Shown here in pieces: positions 55,763 to 64,000 of a stretch of DNA of 64,000 nt. The translations under genes were made by a program, and so were the position numbers. Source of the DNA: Coccinella septempunctata (lineage: Eukaryota > Arthropoda > Insecta > Coleoptera > Coccinellidae); the NCBI RefSeq assembly GCF_907165205.1, contig NC_058195.1:32322936-32386935 (forward strand), written 5' to 3'. Each line of letters starts with the position of its first letter. Position 1 is the stretch's first letter. The notes below the pieces were generated by a model. It had not been told where the DNA came from. It did no database searches and saw only the letters and a program-made list of their open reading frames with translations.

Positions 55763-58528
55763 TCAATTCTGGTCGCGAATAAGCCGGTCGAGTCGGTTTT
55801 TGAACGTGTTAACCGAATCAGCATCAACAACAGTGTGAGGCAGCCCATTCCATCTGTCAAAAACCCGGTTGGAAAGGAACGTTTGTCGCAGTGTGGTCCT
55901 GAAATTCTCCTTCGCCAGTTTGAAGGCATGGCCACGGAGTTGTGTGCTGCTTCTCATGTAGAGGTGATCAAGATTCACACCGAAGAATCCATGCAAAGCC
56001 CGGTAGGTAACAATAAGATCTCCTCTGTTACGTCGATCCTCAAAGGATTGTAGGTTCATTAACCTCAAACGAGCCTGGTAGTCTGGCCTTATCCTCCCAA
56101 AAGGAATTCTTGTATTCCAACGCTGCACAGACTCGAGGAGAAGTTGGTCGCTCCTGAGAGAAGGACACCACACCGGTCCAGCATACTCCATCAAAGGGCG
56201 CACGTAACTGCAATAGAGCATCCGACAAGTTTCCAAGCTACAACCCCTGAACGACCTTTGAATCATATAGGTCATCTGTCTTGCCTTTGCCACGGTAGCC
56301 GCCACGTGTTGGGACCAGCTCAAATCATGGGACACCATGATACCCAAATCATTATAGTGGTCAACAGGGGCTAAACGTTGACCATCCACCACGTAATGTG
56401 ACTTCGGATTACCTCTACCTAGATGTAAAACTCGGCATTTGCTAGTGTTCAGTGGCAACAACCATGCTCGACACCAATCCTCCACAGCCCGCAAATCGTC
56501 CTGTAAAGTCCTCGCATTCGATGAGTTGTTATATATTTTTGTGTCATCCGCAAAAAGAGCACATGGAGATCTCAGAAGTCGAGGCAGATCAGACGTGTAC
56601 AACAAGAAGAGAATGGGACCCAAGACGGATCCCTGCGGAACACCACTGGTCATCAAATTGTCCGTAGATGAGTGAACATCCGCCACTCTCACTCGAAACG
56701 TTCTATTGGAGAGAAAAGCCTTGATCCACGAGAGCAACCCACCTCTAATGCCCAGGTGCCGCAGCTTGAACAGGAGACGACGATGCGGGACCCGGTCAAA
56801 CGCCTTGGAGAAGTCCAAGTACAGTACATCCACAGGTGAGCCCCGATCCAAGGATCGAGTCCAATCATTCAGGCAGCTCAGTAGATTAGTCATAGTAGAC
56901 CGACCAGGAACAAAACCGTGCTGTTCACGAGGTACTATGTGATGTGTAAGCGCAAATTGAAGAAGTTGCTCACAGACAATTCTCTCCAAGACCTTGGATA
57001 CCGAGGAGGTGAGGCTTATGGGTCGGTAATTATTGGGCGAGAGTTTGTCACCCTTTTTGAATATAGGCGTTACCGACGCCTTCAGCCAATCCTTTGGGAG
57101 AGCGGAAGTAGCCAACGACTGCTTAAAAATGATGGACAAGGGGAGAGCAATGGCAGAAGCACATTTTTTTAGTGTGAAAGGAGAAAGTCCATCCGGGCCA
57201 GGAGAGGAAGACTCCTTGAGACTCATCAGATGTTTGAGCACCAATTCCTCATCAACAGCAACAACCTCAAGCTCATCACCAGGACCAGGAATACGAACCG
57301 AGGGCAATGGTCCATCCGGTTCGGAACAGCAGACGCCAGCAAAGACTTCAGCACGGGAATCCGCGGATTCTCGAGCATCTTTAGAAATATCTCCTGCAGA
57401 ATTTCTGACCAACGGGAAAGATACTCTCGAGTTCATTGTTGCTCTCATGTACTTGAAAAACTTCTTCCGGTTCCTGCTGGAGGCAAGTTGGGACTCGTAG
57501 GAGGTTTTTGCCTTGTTAATCTCAGTTGAAACAAAGTTGGAGTAGGACCTATGGTTACGGTAATCGGCATCAGATCTACTGCGGAGGTATCTTTGCCACA
57601 AAGATTTTTTAGATCTGATCATCTTCAGAATATTCTGGCTAATCCATGGCTTGATTGGGTTCTGTTTAATGGTCCTCAGTCGAGTGAACCTTGAGAGCGT
57701 TGCCTTCATAATATCGACAAATTTGTTCCACATGATATCGACGTCATCATCCCGCTCGAACAAATCGACCCAGCACATTTTATGAAGTTCGGAATTCACA
57801 GCGTCGTAATTGATTATTGGGACTGAGCGGGTATGTCGGTTCAAACTACTTGAAAAATTGATCTGAAGTGTCGCAGCCAAAACTGCATGGTCGGACTTCC
57901 CCAACGGAGGCTGATATTCTATTCCAGAAATCAGGTTGGGATCGGAAGATATAATCCAGTCCAGCAAAGATGGACTCTGACCATCTCTAAATCTTGTAGG
58001 CTGCAGAACAAGCTGCTGCAATCCAGAATCAACAAACAATTTAGCTAACGGGTACGATGGTGAAGTGGATGCAGGAACGTGTATAAGTGGAAACCGAACG
58101 TCAGGGCAATTAAAATCTCCTGCAATCAATACGTTCCTTTCTGTCAAAGATAATTTGGACAGAAAATCAGACAGAGCTTGATCAGAAAGACAAGGTCTTG
58201 GACGATAAATACAGCCTAGTGTGATTGAAAAATCTTTATTCGAGATGTTTAGAAATAGATTATCAATCCCAGACCAGTCCTCGTGCACAGCTTTAATGTT
58301 GAAATTGTCGGAAATGCAGTCGCTCACGTAGATACAAACACCACGGTAACCAACTGCTTCCTTGTTATCATCGCGGTAAAGAGTATAAGTGGGAATAGTG
58401 TAAACACTGTCCTTGATTGAGGGTTTGAGCCAAGTCTCCGATAACATAATGATACTAGGACGATAACACCGAATGAGCGACTGCAGTTCAGAGAATTTAG
58501 ATCCAAGGGATTGTATATTAGTATACAT
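55763..58528 (-). CDS. CR1-like LINE ORF2 (endonuclease + reverse transcriptase), 921 codons
   Basis: The ATG at 58,528 falls at the first strand of the endonuclease (MYTNIQSLGSKFSELQSLI). Residues 1-~230 carry LSETWLKPS, AGDFNCPDVRFP, LLDWIISSD and GKSDHAVLA, all APE-type catalytic motifs. The reverse transcriptase spans about 440-720: SPGPDGLSPF, YRPISLTSSVSKVLERIV, LDFSKAFDRVPH, SGVPQGSVLGP and LFADDTKIY (first catalytic Asp about residue 661). The C-terminal NRGDLIVTYRALHG is typical of the CR1/L2 group. There is no stop or shift and all key residues are present, so this copy could be active. The frame is also open upstream of the ATG into the end of ORF1. Confidence 0.92.
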   Translation of the reverse strand: MYTNIQSLGSKFSELQSLIRCYRPSIIMLSETWLKPSIKDSVYTIPTYTLYRDDNKEAVGYRGVCIYVSDCISDNFNIKAVHEDWSGIDNLFLNISNKDFSITLGCIYRPRPCLSDQALSDFLSKLSLTERNVLIAGDFNCPDVRFPLIHVPASTSPSYPLAKLFVDSGLQQLVLQPTRFRDGQSPSLLDWIISSDPNLISGIEYQPPLGKSDHAVLAATLQINFSSSLNRHTRSVPIINYDAVNSELHKMCWVDLFERDDDVDIMWNKFVDIMKATLSRFTRLRTIKQNPIKPWISQNILKMIRSKKSLWQRYLRSRSDADYRNHRSYSNFVSTEINKAKTSYESQLASSRNRKKFFKYMRATMNSRVSFPLVRNSAGDISKDARESADSRAEVFAGVCCSEPDGPLPSVRIPGPGDELEVVAVDEELVLKHLMSLKESSSPGPDGLSPFTLKKCASAIALPLSIIFKQSLATSALPKDWLKASVTPIFKKGDKLSPNNYRPISLTSSVSKVLERIVCEQLLQFALTHHIVPREQHGFVPGRSTMTNLLSCLNDWTRSLDRGSPVDVLYLDFSKAFDRVPHRRLLFKLRHLGIRGGLLSWIKAFLSNRTFRVRVADVHSSTDNLMTSGVPQGSVLGPILFLLYTSDLPRLLRSPCALFADDTKIYNNSSNARTLQDDLRAVEDWCRAWLLPLNTSKCRVLHLGRGNPKSHYVVDGQRLAPVDHYNDLGIMVSHDLSWSQHVAATVAKARQMTYMIQRSFRGCSLETCRMLYCSYVRPLMEYAGPVWCPSLRSDQLLLESVQRWNTRIPFGRIRPDYQARLRLMNLQSFEDRRNRGDLIVTYRALHGFFGVNLDHLYMRSSTQLRGHAFKLAKENFRTTLRQTFLSNRVFDRWNGLPHTVVDADSVNTFKNRLDRLIRDQN

Positions 58529-58551
58529 TACAGGCCATGATCTTATATTAT

Positions 58552-59562
58552 CTAGTTTTTTTTCGAAGTATATGGTGAAGCACTTGCAGTATTAGTCACG
58601 ATTCTAGGACAGCCCTTTACATACTTAATCGTTAGATTCCCTTCCCCTCCGGACTGCCTCGTCTTCAACTCCCCGCGCAGGGCGTTCAGCTGATTAATCT
58701 GCTCTCTCGTCTTATCATCCTTAATAGATATATTTTTGAATCGTGGTTCTCCACGAAGGGAAAGTTTGTTCCTCAAGATCCGAGTCACAGCATCGGGGGC
58801 AGAAAACGAGACCTTCAACCAACGTGGTCTTGAAGTATTCTTAGCTTGAAGACGTGTCACTCCAACAATGCTGGAACCAGAAGGTTTATGAATGTGTTCA
58901 ACAATTTCCCTTGCAAGCACCATATCCCGAGAAGAATCTACGCTTTCCGGTACATCGACTAAAATGACATTGTGCGACCTCTTAAAGCGTTCCAGAACCT
59001 CAGAATAGTCAGAACCAGGTCGAGAGAGCGAAGAAATACCGCTCTCAAGGGTAGTCACCCTCTCCCTCATCGCGGATAAATCCTCCGACAAAGTCGCCTG
59101 GGATAGACCAATCGTGTGGACATCCTCCGAACATCGCTCCAGTGAGTTTTGATGCTCGGATAGGATTCTTGAATGATCGCTCAAAGTGGACGTGCAAACA
59201 GAAATTTGAGAAAATAAATCATCCTGTCGCTTCTCCACACGATCGACACTGGCAATCAAGGTTTGCATTTGATTCATGAGCAAATTGAAGTGTTCCAAGG
59301 TAATAAGTTGACTCTTAGATGAATCAGAGTTCGAGATAGACGGAGAAATAGAGGAACCGCTGGCACGACTTCGCATAGAGCGTTCACTGGAGGAACAGGC
59401 AGTACAATCCCATCTGCAATTTTGACTGCTCTTCAATATACATAACTCCTTGTCTGACAAATTAGCACAAGAAGCGTGAAAACATTTACTGCATTTTGAG
59501 CAGGATATAGATGATTGACTACTCAAAACGGTCTTAACGCAGAAAGGACAGGATGGCGGCAT
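58552..59562 (-). CDS. CR1-like LINE ORF1 with PHD finger, 336 codons
   Basis: Starts MPPSCPFCVKTVLSS. Residues 1-60 form a PHD-type zinc finger (CPFC...CSKCSKCFHASC...WDCTAC). A Ser-rich stretch follows, then a coiled coil (QMQTLIASVDRVEKRQDDLF and onward), then an RRM-like/transposase_22-like C-terminal half (NVILVDVPESV, RWLKVSFSAPDAV, LRNKLSLRGEPRF). Such proteins bind the LINE RNA. The stop TAG is directly preceded by A AAA AAC in the reading frame. ORF2 (ATG 23 bases downstream) is open in the -1 frame across this point. The upstream 59,563-60,090 is the likely 5' UTR. Confidence 0.85.
   Translation of the reverse strand: MPPSCPFCVKTVLSSQSSISCSKCSKCFHASCANLSDKELCILKSSQNCRWDCTACSSSERSMRSRASGSSISPSISNSDSSKSQLITLEHFNLLMNQMQTLIASVDRVEKRQDDLFSQISVCTSTLSDHSRILSEHQNSLERCSEDVHTIGLSQATLSEDLSAMRERVTTLESGISSLSRPGSDYSEVLERFKRSHNVILVDVPESVDSSRDMVLAREIVEHIHKPSGSSIVGVTRLQAKNTSRPRWLKVSFSAPDAVTRILRNKLSLRGEPRFKNISIKDDKTREQINQLNALRGELKTRQSGGEGNLTIKYVKGCPRIVTNTASASPYTSKKN
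58555..58561 (-). promoter_or_regulatory. candidate -1 frameshift site between ORF1 and ORF2
   Basis: On the minus strand the end of ORF1 reads TCG AAA AAA AAC TAG. The heptamer A AAA AAC in phase with ORF1 is the classic X XXY YYZ slippery form. Slipping back one base would read on through AAA CTA GAT AAT into ORF2. No pseudoknot was checked. Reinitiation at the nearby ATG is the alternative. Confidence 0.45.
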
Positions 59563-60090
59563 TTTGAGAACAAACTAAGTACAGGCAACAGGTTGGGGAT
59601 AAACAGAATGGACACGCTTCACTTCCCTGGGTCTATAAGGAAGACTTAAAAGACAGATCAGGAAGACCACGAAAACAAGGAAAACCAGGAAAGGAAAGAT
59701 AAAATGTCACGGATCAGACGTAGAGCGTCCACGAATACTCCGCTCCGACGCAAAATGATAAAACGCCTATCCCAACGCCAGCTGATGCAGTACTGAAGAC
59801 TGAACAACAAATCACAGTCAGAAGATGTTAATTTATAATATCGGGATCATGAATTACGGGGCACCCGCTATGCGTACCTCTTTAGACTCGGGGGAATATT
59901 CAAAACAAATAATAAAAATACCACCTCATCACAGTGGAAAAAAACCAGAAATCAAGTCTTGAATCTCTCACCTCTTGATTTAATAACTTATTACACTCAA
60001 AACAAAAAAAAACAACCAACCGACTCAACAGATATGATTCAAAAACTTGTAGAGCACGGCCTATGCATCGAGTGAGTTGTTTCAGAATGT
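59563..60090 (-). other. 5' UTR of the CR1-like LINE
   Basis: Noncoding sequence between the ORF1 ATG and the point where the interrupted palindromic repeat resumes (about 60,090). The exact LINE 5' end and target duplication are not clear. Confidence 0.5.
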
Positions 60091-60163
60091 GCCGTCCGTT
60101 TTCTTCTAGCTGCTATAGTTCTCGAGATCCCTTCAGTAGATAACGAATTTTGCCCAACCTGTA

Positions 60164-61791
60164 CTTTCTGCTCGTACCTGTGCGCTTAGACATAAACTAG
60201 ATTTAAAAATTTTTTTACTTCCCCTCAAGAGATATGGAAAATAAGTTATTTCTGTGAATTTTCCTGATCAGGAAACCAAAATTGCGGAAAAGTATTTCAA
60301 ATAAATTAGATAGTACTATCGTATGCAGAGGAGGATTTAGATATTCGACACCCAGGGGCAAACAAATCCTGATTTTTCGCGACATTGTTTCGAGTTATCT
60401 TCAGCTCCTTCCTTTTTCCCCACTCATTTTGTTTCTTCAAGATTATTCATCTATGAAGTTTTTCTGCTGTTCGATGTACCTCTTTCAATGAATACTTGAC
60501 TCAATAGTTTTTCTTTTCATTGTTATTATTTGTTTCTTGTATTATTATCAACATTCTGAAAACTATGGATAACATTTGGTTTTACTTATAAATTTTCCCG
60601 AATTGGTGATTTATATACATATTTTGATATGCTCTTGCCGAAACTATGGCAGATATAAAAAAAAATAGTTTTCCAATGTTCAAAACATTTTCTATGAAAA
60701 AAACTCATCCTCCGAAACATTGCTACCACTATTTCGAATTGTAATTCAGCGATGTATATGGAATTGAATACGGGTGTTGTGAGTTTCACGCTTACACTTG
60801 ATAGGCCTCATTCACAAACAAATTTCTGATCTATAATTATAATGAAAATTTTTTGATCATCACTTCTGTTGCGAGTTAGTACCTGATAGGTCATAGGTAC
60901 TCCTCAATTTTCATGATTCTAAAGTTACACTTCTGTTTAAACTTCCTAAAATGTCCTGTTTTCATTGCTCAATCAAAATCTCAATATATAAAACAAAATC
61001 GCTATTCTGTGGGTTACACCATTTATAACTCAAGATTGGATGAAGTGTTTGTTATGAAAGATGATTTGTTGGATTCTTCTACGGCCGGATTAATATAATA
61101 TACATTAAAACTCAATCATTAAAAATTCGATTGAATGAAAATAAAGGAAATAATTATCCCTCTTGCGAATAACGCCAGTAGGTGACGCTACGTTAAATAG
61201 CGTTTTCGTGAAAGTATTATATTGGATATTAATTATTAAGATAGGAGCTTGTTTGACAGTTGGTGAAAACGGGCGTCAGACTTTTTCATAGCAAATATCC
61301 TACTCATTAGAGAACTGCTCTTGTTTTTTCAATATCTCCGATAGTTTTACAGAGTCCACATCCCTTTATTCAACCGAATTATTTATAACTGTTGTTATTT
61401 TTCAGTCCTGGTTGATTTTCCTCAAGAATAATATGATCAAGAATCGGATAACACCTTGATCATCATTTTCTGAGCCCGAAATCTTCAATTAGAGAAAATA
61501 GAACTTGAGTTGTAGGCTTATGGTATGGAAATGGGTAATAGATGAGAGCGTAATTTCGATTACATTTTGCGGCGCTCATACGCTAAAATTATTGATGATA
61601 CGAAAAAATATGTAGGAGTATATTGTTGTGAATCTACTCTAGTTTAATTTTTCATATAATTGTTATCATCGTCAAATGAGTCAAAAAAACGAGATATTTA
61701 AAAAAAATTGATTTTGGCTGTCATTTCGTCAAAATGGCGGCCAAAGTGAGAAGGATGGGAAGTTGATATTCGGAGAAAGCATATCACAATA
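60164..61791. other. no gene identified
   Basis: About 1.6 kb of AT-rich DNA. Short open frames such as 60,913-61,098 have no known motif. Confidence 0.4.
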
Positions 61792-62336
61792 TACAGGGTG
61801 TCCCAAAACTAGTGAATCAAACGTCACACCACGATAGAGTAGATCAAATACTATCGAATGACACCAATATTAGTTGAGCGAAAATATACCGTTTCCAAAA
61901 AAACCTAACCTGAAATTGCCGATTTTCGGACTAATTTTCTAGTCACAGGGCCAATTTGTGATTAGGGACAGCATTTTTCGCCCATATTATTACCCCAATA
62001 GAGGGGGTTTATTCGGAGTAATAAAAATTATGTAGAAAAAACAATTGTTTTAATTTACATTTATTTAGGTTTTCGATTAACACCTTGAAATAATTTTAAT
62101 TAGGTATAATGAAACAATAATCTAGGATTAATATAATTTAAAATCGCTATCTTTTTTCCCAAACTGGCCCTGTGATTGAAAAAAATTTTGTTCGAAAATC
62201 GGCGGTATTTTCATAAACTTCTGATTATTTTGGAAACGGTACATTTTCGCTGAACTAATATTGGTATCATTCGATAGAGTTTGGTCTACTCTATAGTGGT
62301 GTGACGGTTGATTCACTAGTTTTGGGACACTCTGTA
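61792..62336. mobile_element. mariner-type MITE with ~190-bp inverted arms
   Basis: The left arm TACAGGGTGTCCCAAAACTA and the inverted right arm TTTTGGGACACTCTGTA continue inward for about 190 bases (GAATCAAACGTCACACCAC; GATTTTCGGACTAATTTTCT region; CAGGGCCA). The centre has no coding capacity. TA flanks. Confidence 0.8.
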
Positions 62337-62825
62337 TAAAATCGCCAATTTCCAAAACTTTCGACTAATATTCCCGGTTAACCATCTCAACGCTCAATTT
62401 CAAGATCAAGCACCTAACGCCTTTTTAGAATAATTTGATTTGACACACATTTTGTGACTTACCCAAATTTCTTTCGTTTCTCTTTTGAAATAAATCATCG
62501 AATCAAAATTGATTATCTGATATTTTATTGTTGGGACATAAACTCATAATAATTATTTTTTTTTTCAATTTTCAGTTCGAATTGCTAGTAAATCTTATTG
62601 TTCAGTTTCAATCATAACTCTTTGTTCGTGAAAGCATGCTCATTAAAAATATCAATCAATGTTTTTTAATAAATGTATCTTTCAACTAATAATGAAACCA
62701 CTAATACCATGGAGAAGTTTTTATTAAAGAGCACATGAAAAAGGACATATAGAACAAAAAATGCTTTTTTGATTATGAAAAATAAAAAGGGATAGAAAGC
62801 TGAAGATTTCCTCGAACTAGATAGT
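62337..62825. other. 3' flank of the following minus-strand gene
   Basis: It contains TTTATT (AATAAA on the minus strand) near 62,717, about 105 bases past the gene's stop. Otherwise nothing identified. Confidence 0.45.
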
Positions 62826-63893
62826 TTAAATAGATCTCCTTTTTTTAATACTATTGTAAATGAATGTTTTCACAGCTGACGGAGACCTTGAACTCAACAC
62901 TTCATTCGTTTCTATTACATAAGAACATTCTCTTAGACTAGGATATGATCCTTCTTGCAGGTGACGAGCAACTGTTTCTTCTAACACTTCCTGTTCTTCT
63001 ATGCTATATCTTTCTTTCTTTGCTGAAATAATGTGTAGTTGATCATGATCTACTGTATAAAGTTATTACTCATCTTTTCTGCAAACCTCAAATTCTGTGA
63101 TCAATAATTGTATCATTGAAATAGGAATCTTTGGAAACTGCAATGCAACATTCGAAAGTAAGATTTTTGACAAGTGATTTAGGAATTAAATGTTGAATAT
63201 GATTGACGGATTCGAAATTATCCGAGTTATGTGTACATTTATATTTATGTTAATATCTTTGAATACTTCTATGTTCATGTTCGGTTGTTGAGAATCGTGC
63301 GTTAATTGAAGAAAAATCATGCATTAGTAGGGGTTGTTAATGGACGATTTCGTGTACGTTGAGATGACTTGATCGGCGGAAAATAAATATAAGTTGAGAT
63401 TCGTGTTTTCTTTGGGGTAATTGAACTGCATGAGTATTGGTCATATTATACAATGACTTGAATTTTTGTGGAGAAAATCTCCATTTCAATATGATATTAT
63501 TATTGACACATTGAAGAAAATATACTCACGTTTCAAGTTTTCACGCATCATCTTATTTTTCTTCTGGTCTGCTTTGATTTTCTGAATAATTAAATGAGGC
63601 GTACGCCTATTCATCGCAACTCTGTTTTTGTAGTAAAACTCCTGTACTTTAGATTTCGAGATTTCCTCATTGTGATCTATTTCAGGACTGAAGGTCTCTT
63701 GAAGAAGTTGTATTTCTCTTTTACTCCATGGTACACGTCTAGATTTTTTACCTAAAATCAAGTTTATTTCCGCTTGGGAGAGATTTTCTTCTTCGTTTTC
63801 TGAGTCACTGCAACTGGATAGTTCATAGTTAGATTCCTCTTCAACATTCGACGTTGTACGTTCTGAATTTGAAAGTCTGTTATTTTCTGCCAT
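62826..63893 (-). CDS. two-exon gene, 186-residue protein with SANT/Myb-like segments
   Basis: Exon 1 is 63,893-63,530 and exon 2 is 63,022-62,826 (364+197 = 561 bases, 186 codons plus stop). The intron has GTGAGT at its start and ACATTATTTCAG at its end, and the junction keeps phase (C|CA, Pro). Residues 1-~50 are Ser/Glu/Asn-rich and acidic (NYELSSCSDSENEEEN). About 50-120 (VPWSKREIQLLQETFS, MNRRTPHLIIQKIKADQKK) and 122-186 (YSIEEQEVLEETVARHLQEG, SPSAVKTFIYNSIKKRR) each look like a helical, basic SANT/Myb-like DNA-binding unit. A minus-strand AATAAA lies about 105 bases past the stop. It may be a host gene or a transposon-derived regulatory protein. Reading the intron as coding would give a wrong C-terminus. 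Confidence 0.6.
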
Positions 63894-64000
63894 ATTTTCT
63901 GAATTACAAGACGTCGACGGTAAATGATGGGGATATGATTACTTTCGGCGAACCAAATTTCAAACTTAATTGTACTTCTTTAAGACTACTGAGATCATCC

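Larger units (their letters stand above)
54218..60163. mobile_element. palindromic mariner-type repeat split by a CR1-like LINE
   Basis: The left end TACAGGGTGGGCAAAATTCG and the right end CGAATTTTGCCCAACCTGTA are inverted. The halves mirror each other (for example TTGATTTCAAAAATGTATGA versus ATACATTTTTGAAATCAGCA; CAGTAGGCTGGCGTAACC versus GGTAAGCCAGCCTACT). The mirror is broken at about 55,560 and resumes at about 60,090 (CGTTTTCTTCTAGC...CTCGAGATCC), which brackets the inserted LINE. Without the LINE the repeat is about 1.4 kb. No transposase. Confidence 0.7.

Noticed and set aside
56033..57529. Plus-strand open frames across the CR1-like LINE
   Set aside because: They are antisense shadows of ORF2, which carries all the conserved motifs on the minus strand.

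Overview
The window looks like intergenic or heterochromatic DNA of an arthropod, most likely an insect. It is AT-rich, has no recognisable conserved host gene, and is full of elements typical of insect genomes: Jockey-like, CR1-like and R1-like LINEs, Ty3/gypsy-type LTR elements, a Penelope-like remnant, and many TA-flanked Tc1/mariner-type repeats ending in ACAGGGTG or similar. I cannot name the species.

Left part (1-18.2 kb). A Jockey-like LINE ORF2 enters from the left edge and ends in a poly(A) tail near 2.47 kb. A decayed spliced gene follows (3.6-4.75 kb). Next come a mariner-type element with about 300-bp inverted arms (5.1-6.6 kb), small TIR repeats, a Penelope-like GIY-YIG remnant (9.9-10.3 kb) and a large foldback repeat (11.1-12.4 kb). 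12.4-18.2 kb is mostly featureless.

Middle part (18.2-37.6 kb) is a nested stack. An old gypsy-type element, Y, supplies an LTR with TGTAACG/CGTTACA ends, a tRNA-Lys-type primer binding site, gag and a protease remnant. A TIR element, T (19,918-25,649, ends CCCACA...TGTGGG), sits inside Y gag. On its minus strand T carries a four-exon gene of 100 codons whose splice phases all agree. A second gypsy-type element, Z, sits inside T. Z is present as a solo LTR (24,205-25,126, GTAC target duplication) and again as a nearly full element with a truncated 5' LTR (26,412-32,479). The DNA right of the solo LTR is repeated right of Z, so a tandem duplication is involved. A second Jockey-like LINE is inserted downstream; its ORF2 is open for 902 codons but three active-site motifs are altered.

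Right part (37.6-64 kb). It holds a duplicated splice-site-bearing noncoding unit (38.6-39.1 kb), a LINE with a PHD-finger ORF1 cut off by a TA microsatellite (40.3-42.66 kb), and four units in which a TA run is followed by an array of TTGCGTCC or TTGCTGGAC motifs and then TTGCCA. There are many LINE scraps, several foldback mariner-type repeats, and a complete CR1-like LINE on the minus strand (about 55.6-60.1 kb). In that LINE, ORF1 ends on an A AAA AAC slippery heptamer just before its stop, with ORF2 open in the -1 frame. The window closes with a two-exon minus-strand gene (62,826-63,893) for a 186-residue acidic/basic protein with SANT/Myb-like segments.

The coding potential is dominated by retrotransposon replication proteins. 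The two short spliced genes, found by matching splice sites and phases, are the least explained content.
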